The notes beneath the pieces are model-generated. The model saw nothing but the letters and a program-made list of their open reading frames with translations, did not search any database and was not told where the DNA came from. Below are positions 42,137 to 53,635 of a stretch of 64,000 bases of DNA, in pieces; the first letter of the stretch is position 1, and every line of letters starts with the position of its first letter. The translations under genes and the position numbers were made by a program. This stretch comes from Humulus lupulus (taxonomy: Eukaryota; Streptophyta; Magnoliopsida; Rosales; Cannabaceae): the NCBI RefSeq assembly GCF_963169125.1, contig NC_084794.1, forward strand, positions 89,573,018-89,637,017, in the 5' to 3' direction.

Positions 42137-44491
42137 TGTAACGCACTGGTTAGCCAAAACCATCATACTTTGTATTTTAAACATTGCTTAACATGCTAAA
42201 CGGGTCTTTAGGCCATAAACATGCATCTAAATTTAATTAATGGGCCAGGGTTGAAATCTCGGTTAAAAGGAATGGATATTTTATTAAAACCTTTAAACTG
42301 TACATGGGATCCCATAATAACATTTACAAAATTGTTTACAGTCCAAAATGGTCATTGCAATTCAAAAGTTATAATCTGCCAACATAATTGACAAAAGTAG
42401 GGTTTAACCCTAGTTCCTCTGAGAAACCTTGGCTGTGGTGGTCAAGCGGCCGCATATGTACATGTCGCCACCTAAGCTCTCTACTCATGTCTGAGTAAGC
42501 TTTTCTTTCCCTTTACCAGCACCACATAGCACCCATGAGTCAAGGGTCAGCAAGAAAACTTATTACTACATGTATAAAAGTACCAATAAATGATTATGGA
42601 ATCATTCTGGGGCCCGCAGCCCTAATCAGATGACCAACAGTCAACCTAGGGTCCTTTACCCTAACTAGATGACCATGGAGTCATCCTGGGGTCCTGTGCC
42701 CTATCCATGTGACCATAAAGTCACCCTAGGCCTTTTTTCCTAGCTCTGAGTAACTAGCCATGCAACTAGTCAAGCGCTTTAGTTTTCTACGACCATGGGG
42801 ACGGACACGCGTGTAATGCTCTGTTGATTAGATCTAATCATACCGACGAGCTCCTGGAGCACTATTTCCACTCTTGACTCAAAAGTTAATGCTTTACGAC
42901 CAACGCTCAGCACTACTATCATTCTTGACTGATAAGTCAGTGTTTTATGACCAGCACTCAGTGCTATTGCCGTCCTTGACTGATAAGTCAATGCCTTTCT
43001 CAAGTAAATAAATCAACCAAGCATTCATAAGGCAACAAATATCCATATATAGAGCACTCAACATGCCTCATCAATAATCATGTATGTCACATAATGGGTG
43101 CAGTTTTCTTACCTCCGGCTTGAGTGTAAAATAGATTAAGAACGACCCTTGAGCACGATCTTGATCTTGAGCCCTTAAGGGTAACCTAATCATAACCAAA
43201 TATAAAATCCCCATCAATAATGAGTAAATAGGCTCCCGAACCAAGTCCTAGCCTCCAGGACCTTGAATTCTACCAAACCGAGTAGTAGATTCGATCCCAA
43301 TCCTTAAGGTTTGAAATCTCTCCATTAAAACCCAAGGTTGTCAAAAATAGCCAGGCGAGTTGCGCCGCGCCTCCCAGAAAGAAAGCCCCATGTCTGGGTC
43401 TAGGGCGCGGGCCGCGGAATGCCCACAAGGGCCGCGATGCGCCACCAGGATAGAGCCTCACCAAGCCTTTGGGGTTCGTACAGACCGCAGCGCCCAAGAA
43501 CACGGCCACGGTGCGCCCCTGTGAACCCAACACCCCTGATCGTTCTTCAGCTCAAAACTCACCACAAAATACTTCCAAACAATCCCTAAATGAGATCTAA
43601 AACCCAATATGATATTATCACCAAACCAGTAATAAAACCCAAGCTTCAAAACACTCAAAAAACTACCATAAACCCAATCCCATAACCAAGCTTTCAAGCT
43701 TAAGAACACCATAAAAATAGAGAAATAACTTTAAAATTCAAGCTTAGAATCATTACCTCAACCACTGAATTATCCCTTAGCTTTACCCAATCAAGAACCT
43801 AGCTCAAACTTAGCTTTAATTCTCTTAAACTCCAAGCCTTCTTCGAGAAAATCAAAGAGGAAATGAGAGAGAGAGTGTGTGTCCGAGAGAGAGAGAGAGA
43901 GAGAGTGCCATGTTCCCCTGCTTCCATTGGTTCATTCTACAACCTTCCCTTGGCTACGTATATATAACCTTTAAGGGGAAATGACCAATATACCCCTAGG
44001 GCCAACCTTCTCTCTCAAAACCCTTCAAGGGTAGTTTTGTCATTTCCACCTACCCCATTAATCATAATTAACGTCTCGCAATTCTCATCACTCCCAATAT
44101 CCTCAAATAATTACCAAATAATTTCCCATTACCCGCTCAATCCGCTAGGCTCACCCCTAGCCCGGTATTTGACCCCGTTATGATTAAATCAATAACTTGC
44201 TTTCTAGGATCGCGTCATGTTGAGTAACTCAACTATATCCACATAATAATGTGGTCTCACCCATATATCACATACATGCACGTAAATATACAAATACGCC
44301 CTCAACGGGCAAAAATTACGAAAATTCCCTTCTTATAAGAAACGGCCCCACATGCATGCAAATATAGCCATATAATAATACAACCCACATAATCATGCAT
44401 ATAATCATATAATAACACATTAAACCAATTATTTCCCTCCTGGCCCCCTAATCCAGGCACTAAGCCATATTAGGGAATTTGGGACGTTACA
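42137..44491 (-). mobile_element. 3' LTR of element D (2355 bp)
   Basis: On the minus strand TGTAACGTCCC to CGTTACA. U3 palindrome 44239-44254, TATA-like TTATATATA (43959-43967), GA repeat (43865-43905), CpG-rich block 43340-43515, three W-box units starting 42874, 42925 and 42976 (51-bp period). Confidence 0.92.
43865..43967 (-). promoter_or_regulatory. Probable LTR core promoter of element D
   Basis: On the minus strand TTATATATA (43967-43959) is followed 50-100 bases later by a CT repeat (GA on plus, 43865-43905, with a GTGTGTG interruption). This order, TATA then Y patch, agrees with plant core promoters. The 5' LTR has a shorter CT stretch (about 51385-51400) and a weaker TATA, so the 3' LTR gained repeats or the 5' LTR lost them. 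Confidence 0.5.
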
Positions 44492-44510
44492 ACTATCCTT
44501 TCCTTACAGG
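44492..44510 (-). other. Polypurine tract of element D
   Basis: On the minus strand CCTGTAAGGAAAGGATAGT, next to the 3' LTR. Confidence 0.8.
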
Positions 44511-44528
44511 AATTTCGCCCTCGAAATT

Positions 44529-46043
44529 TTACCTGAACAGCTCGGGATACTGACTCTACATATCTGACTCTAGCTCCCAGGTCGCTTCCTCGGCCTTGTA
44601 GTTCCTCCATAATACCTTAACCAAAGGTATAGTTTTGTTTCTCAGGACCTTTTCTTTTCTGTCAAGTATCTGGAATGGTTGTTCCTCAAAAGAGATATCT
44701 GCCTTAAGCTCCAGATCCTCGTAACTCAATACATAAGTCACATTTGACACATACTTCCAAAGAGCGGAAATATGAAATACATTATGTATAACTGACAATG
44801 CCAGTGGTAAGGCCAACCTATAGGCCACTTGACCAATCCTCTCCAGGATCTCAAATGATCCCAAAAATCTAGGGCTCAGCTTTCCCTTCTTCCCAAATCT
44901 CCTCACCCCTTTCCATGGTGAGACTTTGAGGAAGACATAGTCTCCCACTTAGAACTCCACGTTCCTACGTTTGGGATCAGCATAACTTTTCTGTCTGCTT
45001 TGAGAAGTGAGCATCCAAGCTCTAATCTTCTCAATAGCCTCATTGGTCCTCTGAACTACCTCAGGACCCAAGTATGTCCTTTCTCCTGTCTCATCCCAAT
45101 GAGTGGGAGACCTGCATTTCCTACCATATCGTATCTCATAAGGAGCCACCCCAATGGTTGGTTGATAGTTGTTATTGTAGGAAAACTCTATCAAAGGAAA
45201 ATACTTACTCCAGGACCCACCACTCGCAGCATGTCCTCTAATATCTAGATCGTCCTCTCAGACTGTCCCTCTGTTTGAGGATGATAAGCAGAACTGAACT
45301 TCAACTGTGTACCCATTTCCATCTGCAAGCTTCCCAAAAACTTGGAAGTAAATGTTGGGTCTTGATCTGACATGATCGACCTCGAAGCCCCACAGAGGCG
45401 CACAATCTCTCTCACATAGAGATTTGCATACTTGTCAACGATATAAGTTGTCCTCACTGGTAAGAAGTGAGTTGACTTGGTATATCAATCCATAATAACC
45501 AACACTGAATCATGTTGACCCACAGTCCTGGGTAACCCCACCACGAAATCCATCGTGATGTCCTCCCATTTCCACTCTGGGATGTCCAAAGGCTGTAATA
45601 GCCCTGCTGGTCTCTGATGCTCAGCCTTGACCTGTTGACATGTCAAGCACTTAGCCATATATTGTCACATCCTTTTTCATCCCAGGCCACCAATACAGCG
45701 ATCTTACATCCTGATACATCTTTGTAGTGCCTAGATGCAAAGAGTAAGGAGTAGTATGAGATTCATCCAGAATCTCCTATCTGATAACAGTGTCCATTGG
45801 AACACAAATCAGACCTTTGTATCTAAACAAGCCAATATTTGACACTGTATAATCCCTAGACACTTCGGTTAAGATGTCCTCCCTGATCTTTGTCAGCTAT
45901 GGATCACTCAACTGGCCCTCCTTTATTCTTTCTAATAGCATAGACTATAGCATAATATTGGCCAACTGGCCTACCAACAACTCTATACCAGCTCTGGTCA
46001 TATCCTCTGTCAACTCTCTAGATATCAATCGCGCACTGTATAT
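44529..46043 (-). pseudogene. pol: Integrase and chromodomain of element D
   Basis: Read right to left: DESHTTPYSLHLGTTKMYQD and SLYWWPGMKKDV of the HHCC region, then a frameshift near 45660, an out-of-frame stretch still coding for the WKWEDI core, ORF 45245-45457 with LYVREIVRLCGA, SIMSDQDPTFTSKFLGSLQ and SSAYHPQTEGQSERTI (second catalytic Asp and Glu present), then PYEIRYGRKCRSPTHW, KLSPRFLGSFEIL and a chromodomain (EDLELKADISFEEQPFQILD ... VLWRNYKAEEATWELESDM). A stop at 44556 precedes the last SQYPELFR and TAA 44529-44531. Chromodomains of this type are thought to direct integration to marked chromatin. Confidence 0.9.
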
Positions 46044-47246
46044 CTATCCCGGACCCTTCCGGCTTAAGGCATCTACCACCATGTTAGCCTTTCCTGAGTG
46101 ATACATGATTTCACAATCATAATCTTTCACCAACTCTAGCCAATGCATTTGTCTCATGTTCAGGTCTTTATGTGTGAAAAAGTATTTCACGTTCTTGTGG
46201 TCAATGTAAATCTCACACTTCACCCCATAAAGGTAATGCCTCCATACCTTTAATGCAAAGACCACTGCTGCCAACTCTAAGTCATGAGTGAGGTATCTCC
46301 ATTCATACTATTTCAACTGGCATGAGGCATAAGCAATCATCTTCCCTGACTGCATAAGAACACAACCCAAACCTTGATGTGAGGAATCACAGTATATCAC
46401 AAACTTCTCGTGATATGTCGAAAGACTTAGAACTGGAGCTGTAATCAACCTCTGCTTCAATTCCTGGACGTTGTTCTCACACTTGTCTAACAACACAAAC
46501 TTCTGATTCTTGCGTGTCAGATCAGTCAATGAAGTGGCAATCCATGAGAACCCTTCCATTAAACACCTGTAATACCCTGCCAACCCAAGGAAGCTCCTAA
46601 TCTCTGAGGCATTCCTTGTCCTTGGCCAATCTCTGACCATCTTATTCTTGGCTGGGTCCACCTTGATCCCCTCCTTACCGACAATATGACCAAGGAAAGT
46701 TACCTGAGGTAACCAAAACTCACATTTCTTGAACTTTGCAAACAATCTATGTTCCCTCAGTCTCTGTAGAATGAACCTCATATGTTGCCCATGTTCTGAC
46801 TCTGACTGAGAATAAACCAAGATATCGTCGATAAAGACGATCATAAACCAATCCAAGTAGTCCTTGATCACCTTGTTCATCAGATCCATAAAATCAGCTG
46901 GGGCATTAGTCAACCCAAAGGACATGACTAAGAACTCATAATGCCCATATTTAGTACGAAAGGAATTCTTCAGTATATCTCCCTCCTTGACCCTCAGCTG
47001 ATGATAACCAGATTGAAGGTCTATCTTTGAGAATACCATTTTACCCTGCAACTGGTCAAACAGATCATCTATCCTTGGCAGAGGAGACTTGTTCGTAATA
47101 GTTAACTTGTTCAGTTCTCTGTAATCAATACACATCCTCATAGAACCATCCTTCTTCTTTACAAACAGGACTGGTGCACCCACGTGAGAAACTAGGTCTA
47201 ATAAAACCCAAGTCTAACAGCTCCTGCAGCTGTACCTTTAATTTTT
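46044..47246 (-). pseudogene. pol: Reverse transcriptase and RNase H of element D
   Basis: The 291-codon open piece 46308-47183 holds [52 protein letters not shown], the intact catalytic [13 protein letters not shown]-type thumb (FLGLAGYYR) and the start of RNase H ([20 protein letters not shown]). After a stop at 46308 the RNase H continues as [39 protein letters not shown] and VVDALSRKG to about 46050. A stop and a small shift before 47183 separate it from protease. RT itself appears chemically complete. Confidence 0.92.
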
Positions 47247-48119
47247 TCAACTCTGCTGGGGCCATTCTGTAAGGTGCCCTAGACACTGGCTCCATCCCTG
47301 GTGCAGTTCAATCACAAATTCAATCTCTTTGTGTGGTGGAAACCCTGGTAAATCCTCTGGAAACACATCCAAAATCTCACAGACTAGTTTGGTCTCCTCT
47401 GGTCCTACTGGCACAACTTGAGTGGTATCTACCACACTAGCTAAGAATCCTATGCAACCACCTTGCAAAAGATCTCTAGCCCTCAACATAGATATCATAG
47501 GTACATGAGGTCCATGGACAGTGCCAACAAATACAAAAAGGCTCCTCACCTTCAGGCTCAAAGGTTACCATTTTCCTTCTGCAATCTATGGTTGCCCCAT
47601 TCTTCACTAACCAGTCCATACCCAAGATCATGTCAAAGTCTATCATAACCAACTCTATCAAATCAACTGATAACTCTCTGCCTTTCACTGTCACTGGCAA
47701 TGATCTGACCCATCTCTTGGATACTACTAACTCCCCAGTGGGTGAAAAGGTCCTGAACCCCACATCATAATAATTACATGGTCTACACAGTCTATCAATA
47801 ATTCTACTAGCAACAAAAGAATTTGTAGCACCAGAATCAATCAAAATAGTATAAAGGTTCTAGCACTAAAAAGCTGACTTGTGACTACTGAGGGACAAGC
47901 CTCAGCTTCTGCTTATGTCAATGCAAACACTCGAGCTGGGACTAAGCTATCCGCCTTTCTTGGATCTTCCTTTCTTGCCCTCAGGCAATCTTTCTTCGGA
48001 TGTCCCACTATCCCGCATAAAAAGCAGGCATTTGCCTGACATTCCCGCATATGGTGCCTCTTGCATCTAGCATATTCAGGAAAAGTTCTCCAGCCCTCAC
48101 TGCCGCCGTGGTGGCCCAT
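47247..48119 (-). pseudogene. pol: Zinc knuckle and protease of element D
   Basis: ARCKRHHMREC and CFLCGIVGHPKKDC (C-X2-C-X4-H-X4-C intact) at about 48000-48090, the PARVFALT linker and a stop at 47913. The protease follows with TILIDSGATNSFVASRIIDR (DSG present), LSPTGELVVSKRW-like and MILGMDWLVKNGATIDCRRK. A frameshift near 47540 moves the reading to ORF 47247-47561, which has FVFVGTVHGPHVPMISMLRA and [20 protein letters not shown] and ends FVIEL before another shift. Confidence 0.88.
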
Positions 48120-49060
48120 TGTAATACCATGTGGTCTCCTGTTAGGGCCTAGAGCTAGAAAGATATCAAGAGCATTCCTTTTCTAATCACTAGGGCCTCC
48201 GCCCCTTCTTGAACTCACAAATGGAGGTCTTACCCTCCTAATGTCTCTCCTGGTCGCATTATGATGCCAAATTTTGTTATCTGGGCCCTCAGCTGTGAGC
48301 GTCTTCTCAACCACCTGTGCATAAGTAGTCACCCCTAGCACAGTGGTAATGCGAACATCCCAGACTATCCTAGGTTGTAGTCCCTGGAGAAACCTATCCC
48401 TTCTGGTCCCATCAGTGGGCACCAGTTCCCTGGCAAACTTTGCCAATCTATCAAATTTTAAAGCATATTCAGTTACTAACATACTCCCCTGAAGCAGTTT
48501 ACTGAATTCTTCAGCTTTTGCAGCTCTGATGGCATCATTGTAGTACTTTTCATTAAACAAAGTCTGAAACTCTTCCCAGCTCAGAGTATTAACATTTCTG
48601 GTCTGGGATATCACTTCCCACCATATTCGAGCATCCTCCCGAAACATATATATTGCACAAGCCACCCTCTCATTACCAAACACCCTCATAAATTCTAGAA
48701 TGGTGATAACCATGCTCATTCACTGTTCGGCCTTAGCCGGATTTGCACTACCCTCAAAGACTAGAGGGTAGTGTTTCTTGAACCTTTCATAAAAAGGTTC
48801 CCATTTATTCCTAGCCTCTGGCAGCTGCTCAACTGTTGGTTTTGTCATAGGTGGTGCCTCTGGTAATGTTCCCTGTAGTTATCTTAGGGGCGTATTTCTT
48901 CTTCCTATCTCATTACCTTAGCTTGCAAATCAGCAAGCAACTGCTGCTAGTTCTCAGGAGCTTGCTGAGGGGTCTAACCTTGGTCATTATCCTGACCATG
49001 TCTGTCATTCTGGCCTTGGTCTTCCTGGCCAGCTAATGATTCAATCTGCCTTGGAAGCAT
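48120..49060 (-). pseudogene. gag: gag of element D
   Basis: ATG at 49060 (MLPRQIESLAGQEDQGQNDR) gives the start used by this subfamily. Stops follow in the N-terminal part (about 48975, 48950, 48908 and 48887). The gag domain is open from 48719 to 48183: MSMVITILEFMRV, ERVACAIYMFREDARIWWEV, FQTLFNEKYYNDAIRAAKAE, LLQGSMLVTEYALKFDRLAK, FLQGLQPRIVWDVRITT and a basic RGGGPSD tail before a TAG at 48183. Confidence 0.9.
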
Positions 49061-49177
49061 ACTTTCAACCTTATACCTTGCTTCAATAATCAATGCGACC
49101 AGTTAGGTAGTTATAACTAAAGCTCTTGCGCCTCACGGTCCAAGATCAAGCAGATACTCATTCACTGATCAACAGTC

Positions 49178-49412
49178 ATGCTAATAAGCATGTCGGTTCA
49201 TATTCATATTCGAGCATGGTGCTAATAAGCACGTTCTGATATTCATAAAAATTAACAATTAAGATTTATCAATTAACGATGCTAATAAGCATTTTCTGGC
49301 ATACATGTATCTATGAAAATGCTAATGAGTGTGTCTTGACCTACATGTCCATACAACAGCGCTAATAAGCAATTCTTTGGCATTCCCAAGAAATATCAAT
49401 GTTAATAAGCAC
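49178..49412 (-). repeat. 40-bp-period palindrome array in leader of element D
   Basis: On the plus strand the centre CTAATAAG (or one-base variant) starts at 49181, 49222, 49282, 49322, 49362 and 49402: periods 41, 60, 40, 40, 40. Stems include ATGCT/AGCAT, GTGCT/AGCAC and CGCT/AGCA. Located between gag start and primer-binding site. Confidence 0.85.
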
Positions 49413-49619
49413 GTTCTTATTCAACATGCAGCAATCAAGGGCTAGGCCCTATCAATAAATCTCATGCTACCTAATAAGGCATGCAGGTAAAGCATTTATA
49501 TCCTATTTAAGCAGTTTAACACATAACCACATAAATAGTTATCGAACCCTGAGTCAAGCTTATCTTTCGTGGCGAGTGTACATGCTCAGCCTGTCTATAG
49601 GAACCTTTAAACTTAGCAT

Positions 49620-49631
49620 GCTCTGATACCA
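49620..49631 (-). other. Primer-binding site of element D
   Basis: On the minus strand TGGTATCAGAGC, perfect, three bases from the 5' LTR. Confidence 0.92.
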
Positions 49632-49634
49632 AGT

Positions 49635-52014
49635 TGTAATGCCCTGGTTAGCCAAGACCATCACACTTTGTATTTTAAATAGTGCTTAACCCGCTAAATG
49701 GGTCTTTAGGCCATAAGCGTGCATCTAAATGTAATTAATGGGCCAAGGTTAAAATCTCGCTTAAAATGAATTAATATTTTATTAAAAATGTTAAACTGTA
49801 CATGGGATCCCATAATAACGTTTACAAAATTGTTTATAGTCCAAAATGTTCATTACAATTCAAAAGTTACAATCCGCCGACCTAAGCGGCAAAAGTAGGG
49901 TTTAACCCTTGTTCCTCTAAGAAACCTTGGCCATGGTGGTCAAACGGCTGCATATGTACACATCGCCACCTAAGCTCTTCACTTATGGCTAGGTAAGCCT
50001 TTCTTTCCCTTTACCTGCACCACATAGCACCTATGAGCAAAGGCTCAGCAAGAAAACTTATTACTACATGCATACAAGTACCAATAAATTATTATGGAAT
50101 CATTCTGGGGCCCGCAGCCCTAATCAGATTACCATGGAGTCAACCTGGGGTCCTTTACCCTGAATAGATGACCATGGACTCATCCTGAGGTCCTGTGCTC
50201 TAGACATGTGACCATAAAGTTACCCTAGGCCTTTCACCCTAGCTCTAAGTAACTAGCCATGGAACTAGTTAAGCGCTTTAGTTTTCTACGACCATGGTGT
50301 CGGACAAGTGTGTAATGCTCTGTTGATTAGATCTAATCATATCGACCAGCACCTGACGCACTATTGTCGCTCTTGACTCATAAGTAAATGCTTTATGACC
50401 AGCACTCAGCACTATTGTCGTTCTTGACTGATAAGTCAGTGCTTTACGATCAGCGCTCAACGTTATTGCTGTCCTTGACTGATAAGTCAATGCCTTTCTC
50501 AAGTAAATAATGCAACCAAGCATTCATAAGGCAACAATATCCATATATAGTGCACTCAACATGATTCATCAATAATCATGCATGTCACATAATGGGTGTA
50601 GTTTTCTTACCTCTGGCTTGAGTGTAAAATAAATTAAGAACGACCCTTGAGCATGATCCTGATCTTGAGCCCTTAGCGGTAACCTCATCAGAACTAAATA
50701 TAAAATCCCCATCAATAATGAGTAAATAAAGGTTCCCAGACCAAGTCCTAGCCTCTGAGACCTCGAATTCTACCAAACCGGGTAGTAGATTCGATCCCGA
50801 GCCTTAAGGTTCGAAATCCCGCCATTAAAACCTAAGGTTGTCAAAAATGGCTAGGTGAGCCGCAACTTGCCCCTAAGGGTCACAGCGCGCCTCCCAAATA
50901 GAAAGCCCCCTGTCTGGGTCCAGGGCGCGGGCTGCGGCATGCTCACGAGGGCCACAGCGTGCCACCAGGATAGAGCCTCACCAAGCCTCTGGGGTTCGCA
51001 CGGTCCGCGGCACCCAAGAACACGGCCACAGTGCGCCCCTGCGAACCCAACACCCCTGATCCTTCTTCAGCTCAAAACTCACCACAATATACTTCCAAAC
51101 AATCCCGAAATCATAACTAAAACCCAATACAACATTATCACCAAACTAGTAATAAAACTCAAGCTTTAAAACACTCAAAACACTACCAAAAACCCAATCC
51201 CATAGCAAAGCTTTCAAGCTGAAGAACACCATAAAAATAGAGAAATAACTTCAAAATTCAAGGTTAGAATCATTACCTCAATCACTGAATTATCCCTTAG
51301 CTTTACCCAATAAAGAACCTAGCACAAACTTAGCTTCAATTCTCTTAAACTTCAAGCCTTCCTCAAGAAAATCAAAGAGGAAATGAAAGAGAGAGAGTGT
51401 GTGCCTTGTTCTGTTGGTTCCTTTGGTTCATTCTACAGCCTTCCTTGGCTAAGTATATCTAATCGTTAAGGGGAAATGACCAATATACCCCTAGGGTCAA
51501 CCTTCTCTCTCAAAACCCCTCAATGGCAGTTTTGTCATTTGCCACCTACCCTATTAATCATAATTAACGTCTCGCAATTCCCGTCACTCCCAATATCCAC
51601 AAATAATTACCAAATAACTTCCCATTACCCGCTCAATCTCGGTAATGTACTAAGTACCAAATTACCCCTAAGCTCACCTCAAGCCCGATATTTGACCCCG
51701 TTATGATTAAACCGCTAACTTGCTTTCTAGGATCGCCTCATGCCAAGTAACTCAAATATATCCACATAATAATGTGGTCTCACCCATATATCACATACTT
51801 GCACATAAATATACAAATACGCCCTCAACGGGCAAAAATTACGAAAATGCCCTTCTTATAAGAAACAGCCCCACATGCATGAACATACAACCATATAATA
51901 ATACAACCCACATAATCATGCATATAATCATATAATAACACATTAATACAATTATTGCCCTCGTGGCCCCCTAATCCAAGCACTAAGCCATACTAGGGAC
52001 TTTGGGACGCTACA
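49635..52014 (-). mobile_element. 5' LTR of element D (2380 bp)
   Basis: On the minus strand TGTAGCGTCCC to GCATTACA. U3 palindrome 51762-51777, CpG-rich block about 50855-51040, three W-box units starting 50373, 50424 and 50475 (51-bp period, same number as in the 3' LTR). Confidence 0.92.
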
Positions 52015-53635
52015 GTGTGATTGCTCCCGTGGGGAAGGCTTTTGAATGTGCTTATCATGCTTAATGGGTCAATTTATTGACTGTAGACTAAATCAGAGGT
52101 TATGAATCCAAGGCAGTTAATGGGACAAGGTGGTGTTTATACTGAGACTGAGAATCACAGCCAGGGCCTGAGCCCTCCATCAGCCCCTCAGAATTAACAG
52201 CAGATGTTTACAAATATGCAATTAAGATTGCAGAGACAAGAGGAAGAGATCAGGTGTTTAAAACAGCAGGTTCTATCAGGGAACACATCTTCCTTTGTTG
52301 TGCCAGGAGTGGCACTAGTTTTGGCTCAACCTAAGGTTGAGAATAGATGGGAGTTTATGTGTGGGAGATTTCAGGAATATTATCGTCTAATTTTTTAGGG
52401 AGGCCTAGATCCATTCAGAGCTGAGCAATGGATGGTCATGATTAGCTCCATCATCGATAGTATGGGGTGGTAGGTCATGATAGTGTGATTTGTGTTACAT
52501 ATGTGTTGCGGGAGGATGCCCGGACGTGGTGGGAAGTAGTATCCCAGACACGAGATACAACTGTAATGAATTGGAAAGAATTTAGGCAGTTGTTTAATGA
52601 AAAATATTATTGTGATGTAGTTAAGACTACAAAGACAAATGAGTTTCTGAACCTGGTTCAGGGAAATGCAAAAGTAACAGAATATGTTAACAGATTCGAT
52701 GGGTTGGCTAAATTTTCTTTTGATATGGTACCCACGGATGTAGTTCAGAAGGAGCAATTTATCCAGGGATTGAATCCCATAATATCTCATGGCGTTATAA
52801 TTGCCCCGGTGCATGAGATATCTACCTATGCTCAGGTGGTCGGAAGAGCTCTTGTTGTTAAGAGCACAGGAAATGAGATTTGGAGGGAGAGTGCCTGAGA
52901 GCGCAGAGCTAAGGCAGTGATACCTCCGTCTATTGGATCAGGCAGGGGCAAAGGTCCCAATGATCATAAAGGAAATTTTTTTAATGTATTCGGTACCTCT
53001 GGTCTAGAAAAGGGGTTCTGAAGTGCTCAGAAAGGCCATCAAGGTGAGGATGAGTATTGGAAACTTTACCCATAATGCACTCCGTGCAAGAGGCGCAATC
53101 TGGGAGAATGCCGAGCAAAGGCATGTTTCTTATGTGGGAAGGTTGGGCACTTCAAGAGGGATTTCCCAAGGCTAACGAAGGATGAACCAAAGGGGGTGGA
53201 TAACTCAACTCCAGCTCGAGGGTTCGCTCTGATGCAGTCAGAGTCAGAAACTGAGACTAAGGCTGGTTCCTCAGTAGTGGCAGGTCAGCTTCCTGGTTTT
53301 GATTCTTGTATTATGCTGACTAGTTTTGGTGCCATGTTGTTCCTTGTATTATTGCATCTAAAGAGGCATAGACTTGATATGCATATTACATGGTTATGTT
53401 GTGATGAGAATTTGGTACCCTATTGGTAATTTTAATAGATGAGTTAAATTATTGTGGGAAGGGACTCAACAGTTGATGTGATAGAGTTGGTTATGATCGA
53501 CTTTGATATGATCCTGGATATGGATTGGTTAGCCAAGTATGGGGCAATGATAGATTGCAAGGAAAATATGCTAACCCTTGGGCTTAAGGGTGAGAATCCC
53601 TTTGTATTTGTTGGCACTGTGCATGGACCCCATAT
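52015..53635 (+). pseudogene. gag-pol: gag and protease of element F
   Basis: ATG at 52102 (MNPRQLMGQGG) starts gag. The gag domain is open from 52467 to 52898: ICVTYVLREDARTWWEV, RQLFNEKYYCDVVKTTKTNE, LVQGNAKVTEYVNRFDGLAK and EQFIQGLNPIISHGVIIAP. Knuckles CKRRNLGEC and CFLCGKVGHFKRDF follow, the last Cys replaced by Phe. The protease has lost its catalytic motif (TSFGAMLFLV where IDSGATHSF is expected) but retains VIELVMIDFDMILDMDWLAK and NPFVFVGTVHGPHI. Stops near 52189, 52396, 52898, 53020, 53071 and 53429. It is cut by the solo LTR at 53636. Confidence 0.87.

Larger units (their letters stand above)
42137..52014 (-). mobile_element. Tekay element D, complete with both LTRs (9878 bp)
   Basis: Reverse-strand element with 3' LTR 42137-44491, polypurine tract, pol and gag 44529-49060, leader array, primer-binding site 49620-49631 and 5' LTR 49635-52014. 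GTGTG at 42132-42136 and 52015-52019 is a perfect target duplication in the leader of F. No other element has entered it. Both LTRs carry three W-box units at matching places. Frameshifts and stops make it non-autonomous. Confidence 0.94.
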
